64,000 bases of DNA. Origin: Candidatus Electryonea clarkiae (lineage in GTDB: Bacteria; Electryoneota; Electryoneia; Electryoneales; Electryoneaceae). How positions within the stretch are numbered: the stretch's first letter is position 1; each line of letters begins with the position of its first letter. The notes below the pieces were generated by a model. It made no database searches. It had not been told where the DNA came from and was given only the letters and a program-made list of their open reading frames with translations. This document shows positions 25,901 through 33,947 of the stretch, one piece after another. A program made the position numbers and the translations under genes. The stretch spans positions 1-64,000 of the forward strand of contig JAVCCM010000085.1 in NCBI GenBank assembly GCA_030765455.1, given 5' to 3'.

Positions 25901-27112
25901 ATGAAACGGGTTCTGACGTTACTACTTGCATTTATAATTGTGACTTTGTCATTCGCAACGAATGGCACGGCACTCGGTGTGTCCAACTCTGATTTTATTG
26001 GGATTGACCAGATCGATCAGGAGCCTAAACCCAAGCCGAAGAAGAAAAAGAAAAGAAGACCAAAGAAGAAGAAAAAGAAACCCGCTCCAAAACCGGTTGA
26101 GCAAACTGAAGAACAGCCCGCTGTTGAAGAAGAGAAGCCTAAACCTGAAAAGAAAGAGGAAGTGAAAGAAACTCAGCAAGAAAAAACTGAGAAACCCAAG
26201 GCTGAGCCCGAGCAAGAGGATGAAGAGGAATCATACGATGATGATTATGAATCGGAGGATGAGGAAGAAGTAGAGCAACAACCAGAAGTGCAACAAGAGA
26301 CAGAGGTTCAAGCGCCTGCGGAACCTGAAGAAGAGCCTGTAAAGAAGAAAAAGAAGAAGAAGAAAAAGAAGAAACCTGAGGAAACACCTGAGGAACAACC
26401 TGCTGAAGAGCCAGAGGCAGAAGTAAAGAAAGAGGCAGACGCGCAACAGTCAGATGATAAAGCAGAACCGGCTGCTGAATCAGTTGAGGTCAAAACTGAT
26501 GAGGCGACCGCTGAAATGGAGCAGAAACCTGCATCATCTCTAACCAGAAAATCCAGCACTATAATTCGTCGTCCATTGAGCACTATTATCAGCCCCGGGA
26601 CAATCCATCGAGGCCTCGGAGCACCTGTAATGAAATTCTCCGTGGTAAACAATGAATTTGCCACTTTTGTCGGCGGAAGGTTTGCATGGCTGATAGATTA
26701 TAAATATTTGCTGGGTGTCGGCTTGTATGGGCTTGCGACCGAACATCAGGTTCAAGATATAGAAACAGGAACTATTTACAATACAGAATTTGCTTATGGT
26801 GGGCTGGAAATAGAACGAGCTTTCCGGTTTGAAAGACTTCTTGGTTTTTCTGCTTATGCTCTGATTGGCGCAGGCAGTCTTGATTTTGATCCGGATCAAC
26901 CTATGGGAGCAACTTTATACCGACGCGACGCTTGTTTTGTGGCAGAACCTATGCTTGGATTCACATTAAATGTCACACCTGTTTTCCGTATCAGCATCAG
27001 CGGAGGCTACAGATATGTTTCCGGCATTGATTCGATTTACCTGACAGATACTGAACTTACTGATATGAGTGGAGCCATTACATTGAGGTTCGGGCATTTT
27101 AGAACAAGGTAA
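25901..27112 (+). CDS. Outer-membrane beta-barrel with long Lys/Glu-rich periplasmic linker
   Basis: 403 residues from ATG 25901, which has a signal peptide (MKRVLTLLLAFIIVTLSFAT) and CGGAG upstream; an ATG 8 codons earlier is less likely. Residues 40-205 are extreme low complexity: a basic block (KPKPKKKKKRRPKKKKKK), an acidic block (EDEEESYDDDYESEDEEE), an 11-Lys run near 148-158 and Pro/Glu spacers. From about 235 to the end lies a small outer-membrane barrel of alternating strands (FAYGGLEIERAFRF, LLGFSAYALIGAGSLDF) ending in FGHFRTR. The linker might bind peptidoglycan or polyanions, like a TonB or Pro-rich spacer. No family name can be assigned with confidence. Confidence 0.75.
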   Translation: MKRVLTLLLAFIIVTLSFATNGTALGVSNSDFIGIDQIDQEPKPKPKKKKKRRPKKKKKKPAPKPVEQTEEQPAVEEEKPKPEKKEEVKETQQEKTEKPKAEPEQEDEEESYDDDYESEDEEEVEQQPEVQQETEVQAPAEPEEEPVKKKKKKKKKKKPEETPEEQPAEEPEAEVKKEADAQQSDDKAEPAAESVEVKTDEATAEMEQKPASSLTRKSSTIIRRPLSTIISPGTIHRGLGAPVMKFSVVNNEFATFVGGRFAWLIDYKYLLGVGLYGLATEHQVQDIETGTIYNTEFAYGGLEIERAFRFERLLGFSAYALIGAGSLDFDPDQPMGATLYRRDACFVAEPMLGFTLNVTPVFRISISGGYRYVSGIDSIYLTDTELTDMSGAITLRFGHFRTR

Positions 27113-27222
27113 TTAGCGAGTAATCAGGTTTTGTAAGCCAGACCTGGACCTGCCGGAAGTAGAACCGGCATGTAATATTAATTTTCTATGCGAATTAAAG
27201 ATATAATTATACGTATTAACCG

Positions 27223-27256
27223 TTTTTTTCGCGCAAAGACGCTAAGGCGCAAAGAA
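27223..27256. repeat. CGCGCAAAGACGCTAAGGCGC repeat (copy 2)
   Basis: A T-run followed by CGCGCAAAGACGCTAAGGCG and CAAAGAAT. It is a fuller version of the strings at 23991 and 61626. It lies between the barrel gene and the large secreted protein. A small hairpin TGCCGG-AAGTAGAA-CCGGCA (27151-27170) lies 70 bp before it, after the barrel gene stop. Confidence 0.65.
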
Positions 27257-27405
27257 TAATTCCTGAGTAAGCTATATATTTTTGTTTCTTGTAACCTTAT
27301 TAGTTTGACTTGTCCTATTCTGGAATATGCTAATAATGTTATTTTGATGTTTTAATATCATATATTGAAATCCTGCTATTCATATTCTTTTTCGGATATT
27401 TATCC

Positions 27406-30400
27406 ATGCTGAACTTCAATCTGAAATCTTCACTTATCATATACTTACTTGTTATCTGCGGAACAACTTCGGGAAATTCTGATCTTTCTCAAGAAAACCT
27501 CTCCATGTTCAACCATGTAAATAAATCATATCAAACATGGTTAAATGAACGACAAAACACTGGCATAAACGAGCTTGATGAGTCAGGTGGTCCGGATGAT
27601 TTCGGGTATCGTTTTATTGATAATAATGAACAGAATGGGCCGGAATATGGCTGGGTTGACATATCATTGACAGGCACTACGATTGATGACATGGATGATG
27701 ATGATTTTGAAGGTCCGATAGAGCTCCCCTGGGATTTTTCTTTTTATGGAAATGAATATGATGAAATCTACATCTGTTCAAATGGTTTCCTGAGATTTGG
27801 CGATGGCAGCGACGAGCATGGAAATGATCCGATCCCATTCGGTGGCGCTCCTGATAATATTATCTGTCTGTTCTGGGACGATCTCGATCCATCAGGCGGC
27901 GGCACGATCCATTACGGAACCGATGAAGATGACCGCTGGATTTGCCAGTTTCAACAGATTAGCGAATTTGGCGGCGAGAATGGGACTATAACGGCTGAAA
28001 TAATTCTCAATGAAGACGGAAGCATTCTTTTACAGTACAATTCATTGGAAGGAGATATAGACATAGATGGCGAAACCATTGGTATTGAGGATGAAGAGGG
28101 AGCAGTTGGACTCCAGGTTTCGCAGGATGATGAACCATTTGACTATCCCTATGAAAATCTTGCAATTCTAATCACTTTGGAAGAGCCGGATGCAAGTGTC
28201 TCGGGAGTGATATCAGACTCCGAAACCGGTGATCCTATTGAAAATGTGTTATTAGTATTTGGTGATTATGAGGCTGTTACAGACGACAACGGCGAGTACG
28301 CTATCGAGCAGATAAGAGCAGGAGAATATGACGTAAGAGCTTATGTAAATGGATATTATGACTATTTCGACCGTGAAATCGAATTTATTGAGGGAGAGAA
28401 TGAGTATAATTTCACCCTTGATCCATCTTCATTTCCTTATGGACTCGTCGGTTACTGGACTTTTGATAACCAGGAAAATCTCGAGGAAGCTGAATTCGGG
28501 AGAGATTTGCGCCGTGCAGGAACTGTGACATCAATAACCGGTCCGGATCAAGGAGATAGAGCTGTATCTGTCGGGGCAGGGAGTTTTTACAGGTGTTTCC
28601 ATAGCATACCTCCAAATGGACATGGAAATCCTGAGAAAGTTAATCAATATACTTTGGTAATGGATATACGTATTCCAGCGTTAAATCAATCTTATTCTAT
28701 TTATCAGACCGATATCTATAACACCGACGACTCTGAATGTCTAATTGACGGTGACGGTCATATCGGTACCACGGCAACGGGTTTTTCCATTGATTCACTG
28801 GAAGCAAATGAATGGTATCGTTTCGTTGTGTCAGTCGATCTTGGCGGAGTCGTCAATTATTATCTTGACGGTCAATTGTTACAAATTGGGGAAGACCAGG
28901 AATTTGACGGTAGATTTGCACTGTCTTCTCAAAACGATGATAACCAGGTTTTATTCTTTGCCGATGACAATGGTGAGGACAATGCTATTGATGTCGCAAT
29001 GATTGTATTGTTCAGCCGCTTTCTTAACTCAAGGGAAATTGCAGGTATAGGAGGATATGGTCATGAAATCGAGGGACCCGAAATTATCCATATGCCCGTC
29101 TTTTTACAATCTCCGACACCAACCTCAATGTTTGTATGCTGGCATTACCGGTACTCGATAGAATCGATAGTCCGGTTTGGACCTACCAACGCTTTGGATT
29201 CTGTGATAACCGGCACACATCATCGCTTCAATGCAAATACAATATGGCATAAAGTTCAGCTAACAGACCTTGAGCCCAATACCTTTTATTACTATCGTTG
29301 TGTTTCAGATACGGCAGAGTCTGAATTAGGGAGATTCAGGACGCTACCTGAAGAGACTGACGAAAGCGCCGATGTTCGTTTTATTGTCTATGGTTGCAGC
29401 AGCAGCGATCCTGAAAAACATACTGAGATTATCGAATCAATGAAAGAGAAGGTAGAGGAAGAATCAGGTGAGGATATCAACCAATACCTTGATCTGATTA
29501 TTAACGTCGGAGGAATTATTACGGATAGTGATATTTTCTCACAATATAAGAGGGAATATTTTGATCCTGTACGGACTTTATCAAGCGAAGTTCCCTTTAT
29601 GGTAACTATTGGCAGTAACGAAGATGAGTCGAATTATTTCTATGAATATATGGAATATGATGACTTTGCCGGTTTCGATGATGAACAGTATTATTCCTAC
29701 CGTGTCGGACCTGTGCTTTTTATCAGCTTGAATAGTAATACCCAGGGTGACACACAATTAGCATGGCTTCAGGGAATTCTCACAGGCGCTGAAAATGACG
29801 AAGATATAAGCTGGGTATTTGTGTTTACACATCATCCTGGTTTAAGTGAATTACACCCTTCTAACAATTCTGACTGGGTTCGCAACAGTATTACTCCGTT
29901 GCTGGGAGACTATGATAAAACAGCAGCCCTGATCTACTGCAATTCGCATGGATATGAAAGAGGTGCGCCCGCTGATGAAAGTTTCAGGTTAATTCTAACT
30001 GGCGGCGGAGGAGCCCCTCTCGACAGATGGGGAATGTTTGAGAATCAGACCGATTATGAAATCATTAACCGTTCATACGATTATAATAATTATGTATTGT
30101 TTGATATTGATTGCGAAGATGGTACTTATTCAGCAAAAAGCTATGGACTTGGTCATCCCGACCGGCTTTTGAATAGTGAACCTTTCGATAGTTTCTACAG
30201 GGATATTACTGTCGAGTTGGATGATCCGGTGGCACTTCGCCCCTGGAGGGAAGGTTCTGACCCTGTATTCCTGACATGTTCCCAAACCTCAAGTGGTTTT
30301 CCTATTAAGACATCCTTTTTCCAGCTTACTGATACTGAAAATGATTGGGATCGACTCCTGGTTGATGAGACAATGAATGGAGTGAATTTCTTTGGTGATT

Positions 30401-31140
30401 CGGGTACTCCTTTATATACACCTGTTGATCTCAATGCAGGCGAATATCTAAACAGGGTTTTTGTCCCTGAGGGTGTCCTCGAACTGGACAGCACGTACTG
30501 GTGGCGAGTGAAATATCGTGATGAGAACCTGCAATGGTCAGGTTGGTCGGAGACCCAGGAATTCACCATGGCATTACTGCCGGACAGTGCTGATTTTCTT
30601 GCTGACGTACTGGAAGGATACGACCCATTTACTGTGAGGTTTACAGATATATCTGTCGGTTGGGTAACAAGTATGCATTGGGATATGGACGATGATGGAT
30701 TAGAGGATTCGGATGCGAGAGATCCTGCATGGACTTACAGGGATCCCGGTATTTATACTGTAACTTTGACAGCGTTTTTCGGCGACAGTTCCGATACGGA
30801 AATCAAACAAAATTATATAACAGTCCTTGAGAATAACGTTGATCCAATTGACAATCTTCCATCTGATTTTCACCTGGCTCAAAACTATCCCAATCCCTTT
30901 AATCCATTAACAACTATTCAATACATTCTTCCAAAATCAGCGGCAGTAAAACTATCCATTTTCAATATAGAGGGTAAGTTGGTCAGGGAGTTTATTGAGG
31001 GTTTTAAGCAAGCAGGAACACATACAGTAAATTGGAATGGCAAAGATATTAACGGGGTGGAGGTGAGTTCCGGGCTTTATTTCTACAGGTTGACCGCGGG
31101 AGAATACAGAAAAACTATGAAAGCAGTATATCTGAAATAA
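27406..31140 (+). CDS. Secreted multidomain protein with degenerate purple-acid-phosphatase domain and CTD
   Basis: 1244 residues. In order: signal peptide (1-23); a beta domain with YICSNGFLRFG (about 65-258); a carboxypeptidase-regulatory-like fold (263-338); a LamG-like lectin fold (345-550); an FN3-like domain (557-648); a metallophosphoesterase of the purple-acid-phosphatase type (655-905); an FN3-like domain; a PKD domain with WDMDDDGLEDSDARDPAWTY; and a C-terminal sorting domain with YPNPFNPLTTIQYI. Of the phosphatase motifs, the first DxG is YGCSS, GDxxY is VGGIIT, GNH(E/D) is GSNED and GHxHxYER is CNSHGYER; only the VxxH motif (VFTHHPG) is intact. Four metal ligands are replaced, so it is probably a pseudoenzyme. 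It should be exported and kept at the surface by the type IX-like route. Confidence 0.85.
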   Translation: MLNFNLKSSLIIYLLVICGTTSGNSDLSQENLSMFNHVNKSYQTWLNERQNTGINELDESGGPDDFGYRFIDNNEQNGPEYGWVDISLTGTTIDDMDDDDFEGPIELPWDFSFYGNEYDEIYICSNGFLRFGDGSDEHGNDPIPFGGAPDNIICLFWDDLDPSGGGTIHYGTDEDDRWICQFQQISEFGGENGTITAEIILNEDGSILLQYNSLEGDIDIDGETIGIEDEEGAVGLQVSQDDEPFDYPYENLAILITLEEPDASVSGVISDSETGDPIENVLLVFGDYEAVTDDNGEYAIEQIRAGEYDVRAYVNGYYDYFDREIEFIEGENEYNFTLDPSSFPYGLVGYWTFDNQENLEEAEFGRDLRRAGTVTSITGPDQGDRAVSVGAGSFYRCFHSIPPNGHGNPEKVNQYTLVMDIRIPALNQSYSIYQTDIYNTDDSECLIDGDGHIGTTATGFSIDSLEANEWYRFVVSVDLGGVVNYYLDGQLLQIGEDQEFDGRFALSSQNDDNQVLFFADDNGEDNAIDVAMIVLFSRFLNSREIAGIGGYGHEIEGPEIIHMPVFLQSPTPTSMFVCWHYRYSIESIVRFGPTNALDSVITGTHHRFNANTIWHKVQLTDLEPNTFYYYRCVSDTAESELGRFRTLPEETDESADVRFIVYGCSSSDPEKHTEIIESMKEKVEEESGEDINQYLDLIINVGGIITDSDIFSQYKREYFDPVRTLSSEVPFMVTIGSNEDESNYFYEYMEYDDFAGFDDEQYYSYRVGPVLFISLNSNTQGDTQLAWLQGILTGAENDEDISWVFVFTHHPGLSELHPSNNSDWVRNSITPLLGDYDKTAALIYCNSHGYERGAPADESFRLILTGGGGAPLDRWGMFENQTDYEIINRSYDYNNYVLFDIDCEDGTYSAKSYGLGHPDRLLNSEPFDSFYRDITVELDDPVALRPWREGSDPVFLTCSQTSSGFPIKTSFFQLTDTENDWDRLLVDETMNGVNFFGDSGTPLYTPVDLNAGEYLNRVFVPEGVLELDSTYWWRVKYRDENLQWSGWSETQEFTMALLPDSADFLADVLEGYDPFTVRFTDISVGWVTSMHWDMDDDGLEDSDARDPAWTYRDPGIYTVTLTAFFGDSSDTEIKQNYITVLENNVDPIDNLPSDFHLAQNYPNPFNPLTTIQYILPKSAAVKLSIFNIEGKLVREFIEGFKQAGTHTVNWNGKDINGVEVSSGLYFYRLTAGEYRKTMKAVYLK

Positions 31141-31214
31141 AATAATCTGCCGGACGTGGTGATATAATTATTGTAATGAAATTTACTATTTCTGATATCA
31201 GCTTTGTAAAAGTA

Positions 31215-31262
31215 ACAGCGCCCCGCTCGTTCCCTGTTCATAGAGAATAAGCGAGGCGCTGT
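31215..31262. terminator. GC-rich long hairpin downstream of the secreted pseudo-phosphatase
   Basis: ACAGCGCC at 31215-31222 pairs with GGCGCTGT at 31255-31262; after a C/A mismatch, CGCT pairs with AGCG. The loop is about 22 nt. No T-run follows on either strand. It starts 75 bp after the stop of the large secreted protein, so a role at the 3' end of that mRNA is likely, but a structured RNA or a repeat is also possible. Confidence 0.5.
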
Positions 31263-31551
31263 GCAATACCGGAAGGTTCCTACGCCTTTTAATGAGTTTC
31301 CGGTAAAACTCAGAATATTGAGCATCTTGAGGGAATACTCATCACCTACTTTAACCTTATCGGAAGATTGAGAAAAAACCTTGAGTAAAAGTCGAGATAT
31401 TCCTCTCAGAGCATAAGCAGGATATTTAGATAATCTCCTGATATAATGGATAAATCTTCAAGTATAATTCATTGATTGATCATTACTGTTTAGTTATTTA
31501 ATTATAATTGTCCCTAAACTGTAGTATAATAACATGTAACGTCAGTCCGAC

Positions 31552-31738
31552 GTGTCATTCCTGCGAAGGCATGAATCCAATAACTATTTGATATTCTTAA
31601 CATACTCGATTCCTGCCTTCCAGGCTGTCCGACAATGTCATTCTCGGACCTTATGCGCCCTTTGGCGCATTGATCCGGGAATCTATAATATTGTAACCTG
31701 TTGTAATGAATGGATTCCTGCCTTCGCAGGAATGACAC
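31552..31738. repeat. Inverted repeat GTGTCATTCCTGCGAAGGCA with nested copies
   Basis: The left arm 31552-31579 and right arm 31711-31738 are inverted copies with a single base difference (CATGAATCC versus CAGGAATCC). Inside are further fragments of the same vocabulary (CGATTCCTGCCTTCC at 31609, TGTCATTCTCGG at about 31636, GATCCGGGAATCT at 31672) and a hairpin TGCGCCCTTTGGCGCA (31648-31663). It looks like one palindromic element inserted into another. Repeats with the core GTCATTCCTGCGAAGGCAGG are widespread in bacterial genomes. Confidence 0.85.
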
Positions 31739-31902
31739 TCTGATCTGATTAGTGCTTTCTCGAACAGCTTGCTTCGCATGAATGACACCAACTATACAGC
31801 AAAAAAAACTTCACTCAACTTTAACAAATTGGTAGAGAGATGTCAGAATATCACTATATTTGAAGTAATCCGTTAAAGATAAATCTAATATGAGGAATTG
31901 TG

Positions 31903-33399
31903 ATGACTGAAGGTCGAGATCGCTGGAAGAGCCGGTATCGTTTTATATTAGCGGCGGTGGGATGCTCTGTCGGACTTGGAAATGTCTGGCGTTTCCCTTA
32001 TGTGGCTTATACGAGCGGCGGCGGTGCGTTTATGATTCCTTACCTTATCGCGCTCCTTACAGCGGGGATTCCACTCCTTATGCTGGAATTTGGGATCGGG
32101 CAGAAATCCCAGAAAGCCGGACCCGGCGCGATGCGCAGCATGAACAAAAGTATGGAATGGGTTGGATGGTGGGGAGTGGGTGTCAGCTTTGTTATTGTAA
32201 GTTATTATGCTGTAATCATGGGCTGGGCATGGGATTACCTGATCTTTTCCTTCCGTCAATCCTGGCTTCCGGATGCTGGACAGTTTTACAGGGAACATTT
32301 CCTGGCAGTCACTGAAGGTCCTGCTGACTGGGGTAAACTTAACATCCCGGTTCTTGGAGGTCTTGTTGCGACTTGGATGGTGATTTACTGGATTCTTCAT
32401 AAAGGTATTGAGCGAGTTGGGAAAGTGGTCATGTGGAGTGTACCTCTTCCGGTAATACTTCTGGTAATCCTGGTAATACGTGGAGTTACACTGCCTGGCG
32501 CAATAGACGGGATTTCCTATTACCTGACGCCGGATTTTTCAAAGTTGCTCGATCCGAAAGTATGGCTGGCGGCTTATGGACAGGTATTTTTCAGCGTCGG
32601 AATCGGGTGGGGCATTATGGTTGCTTATGCCAGTTACCGCCCACAATCGGCTGATGTTACCAATAGCGCCTTCATAACCGCATTGCTCGATGGCGGATTC
32701 AGCTATTTTGCCGGATTCGCAGTATTTTCCACTGTGGGCTACCTCGCCACAATGCAGGGAGTTGGAGTGCCGGAAGCTGTAACTTCAGGTTTCGGACTCG
32801 CATTCATCGCTTATCCTACAGCTATCAGCGCAATGCCCTTCCTTAGCGAGGCAATTGGGGTAATATTTTTCCTGATGCTCCTGACATTAGGAATAGATTC
32901 TGCATTTGCTATGGTGGAGGCGGTTGTTGCGGCTACTCATGATAGATGGAATATCAGTAAAAAAAGAGCAACCAAAATCATCTGTCTAATAGGTTTTGTC
33001 TTTGGGGTGCCGTTCTGTTTTGCTGGTGGTTACCATTGGATGGACATCGTTGATCACTGGATTTCCGCCTGGGGATTGGCAATAGTCGGTTTGCTTGAAT
33101 GTATTGTCGCCGGGTGGATGTTCCCAATCGAAACTCTAAGGGAATTCCTGAACAAAGTAAGCGATTTTCGTGTTGGGATCTGGTGGACAATCTGTATCAA
33201 ATGGGTAACGCCGATTATCCTGATAATAATGATTATACAAAATCTAATTGGTGAATTCACATCAGCCTATGGTGGATACCCGGTCTGGTCTTTGATGGTA
33301 GGTGGGTGGCTGGTGACATTCCTCGTGATTGGGATTTCGGTTTGGCTGCAATTAAAAACACCATCTAAAGTCACTATTCAGAAGGAGAAGTTATCATGA
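31903..33399 (+). CDS. Neurotransmitter:sodium symporter family transporter (MetP-like)
   Basis: 498 residues, about twelve membrane helices. The NSS signature in helix 1 is complete: FILAAVGCSVGLGNVWRFPY, then SGGGAFMIPYLIALLTAGIP and LEFGIGQ. The start is ATG 31903 with TGAGGA 6 nt upstream; a GTG one codon earlier is less likely. A small MetS-like subunit gene overlaps the stop by 4 nt (ATGA), as in C. glutamicum metPS, where the pair imports methionine and alanine. Na+-coupled amino-acid uptake is therefore likely, but the substrate is not proven. Confidence 0.93.
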   Translation: MTEGRDRWKSRYRFILAAVGCSVGLGNVWRFPYVAYTSGGGAFMIPYLIALLTAGIPLLMLEFGIGQKSQKAGPGAMRSMNKSMEWVGWWGVGVSFVIVSYYAVIMGWAWDYLIFSFRQSWLPDAGQFYREHFLAVTEGPADWGKLNIPVLGGLVATWMVIYWILHKGIERVGKVVMWSVPLPVILLVILVIRGVTLPGAIDGISYYLTPDFSKLLDPKVWLAAYGQVFFSVGIGWGIMVAYASYRPQSADVTNSAFITALLDGGFSYFAGFAVFSTVGYLATMQGVGVPEAVTSGFGLAFIAYPTAISAMPFLSEAIGVIFFLMLLTLGIDSAFAMVEAVVAATHDRWNISKKRATKIICLIGFVFGVPFCFAGGYHWMDIVDHWISAWGLAIVGLLECIVAGWMFPIETLREFLNKVSDFRVGIWWTICIKWVTPIILIIMIIQNLIGEFTSAYGGYPVWSLMVGGWLVTFLVIGISVWLQLKTPSKVTIQKEKLS

Positions 33400-33518
33400 A
33401 TATTGCAGCAGTAATCTTTGGTATCTCCACAGCAATTGTTTTGTATGGAGGGCTCGCTTGGTGCCTGGTAATCGCAATGCGGACAAAAAAGGATAGTTCT
33501 GATTTCTCGGATTCCTGA
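33396..33518 (+). CDS. MetS-like small subunit of the NSS transporter
   Basis: A 40-residue protein: 'MNIAAVIFGISTAIVLYGGL' followed by AWCLVIAMRTKKDSSDFSDS. It has one membrane helix (about 3-28) and a basic/acidic cytoplasmic tail. Length, the Leu-Tyr-Gly-Gly pattern and position (ATGA overlap with the transporter stop) match the MetS family (methionine/alanine import NSS small subunit). The partner is needed for transport in C. glutamicum (established knowledge). GAAGGAGAAG just upstream within the transporter gene is its ribosome-binding site. Confidence 0.85.
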   Translation: MNIAAVIFGISTAIVLYGGLAWCLVIAMRTKKDSSDFSDS

Positions 33519-33947
33519 TTTTTGCAGTAATGGTTAAAAAATTCTCCAATTTGTGGAGGGCGGGCGTCCCAACCCGAGAATGGCAAAATGACTTGCTACA
33601 TATGGACTGAACCACTAATGGAGCGTTGCTCTTGGATAGAGAATTCAAAGTAGCTCACTTTCGCCGAAAGTGAGCTACTCAGTTACATGGTATCAGTCTC
33701 TACATAGTCCCATCAGGGACGGCTGAAATAAAATCTGCTGAAATCGAGATAAATAATTTCAGTTGTTCCTGACGGGACTGGATTAATGTGAACTCGAACT
33801 CAACCCACCCTTGAAAGAGTGGGCTAAATTCATTACATCCCAATGGGATGATGAATACTATTATAATTTCATACAAATCAGATTTTAAGAATGAACCAGA
33901 CACTCACTTTCTTGGAAATATCTGTTTTTACTACCACGAAACTTCAA
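33519..33947. other. Convergent gap with palindromes and decayed repeats
   Basis: About 430 bp between metS and the convergent GIY-YIG/Sel1 gene. The text GGAGGGCGGGCGTCCCAACC (about 33556) is a common intergenic repeat string, followed by the CTCACTTTC palindrome (33650-33678). Decayed hairpins follow: TCCCATCAGGGAC at about 33708, GTTCCTGACGGGAC at 33764, CCCACCC..GAGTGGGC at 33807-33828 and CATCCCAATGGGATG at 33836-33850. No gene is visible. Confidence 0.65.
33650..33678. repeat. Palindrome of the CTCACTTTC family (copy 2)
   Basis: GTAGCTCACTTTC-GCC-GAAAGTGAGCTAC is a perfect 13-bp stem with a 3-nt loop. The loop is the reverse complement of the GGC loop in copies 1 and 3, so this copy is in the opposite orientation. 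It lies in a convergent intergenic gap. Confidence 0.9.

Larger units (their letters stand above)
31141..31902. other. Long gap with hairpin and composite inverted repeat
   Basis: About 760 bp with no gene. It contains a long hairpin (31215-31262) and an inverted repeat with nested copies (31552-31738); a decayed arm (TTCGCATGAATGACACC, about 31774-31790) follows. The last 15 bases before 31903 contain TGAGGA, the ribosome-binding site of the transporter gene. Confidence 0.7.

Noticed and set aside
25949..26664. Hydrophobic open frames (Leu/Phe/Ser-rich) opposite the Lys/Glu-rich region
   Set aside because: They arise mechanically from the complement of AAG/GAA codons and carry no start signals.
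31552..31743. 63- and 74-residue open frames starting MSFLRRHES / MSFLRRQES
   Set aside because: They translate the arms of the inverted repeat in both orientations, a frequent false gene call.
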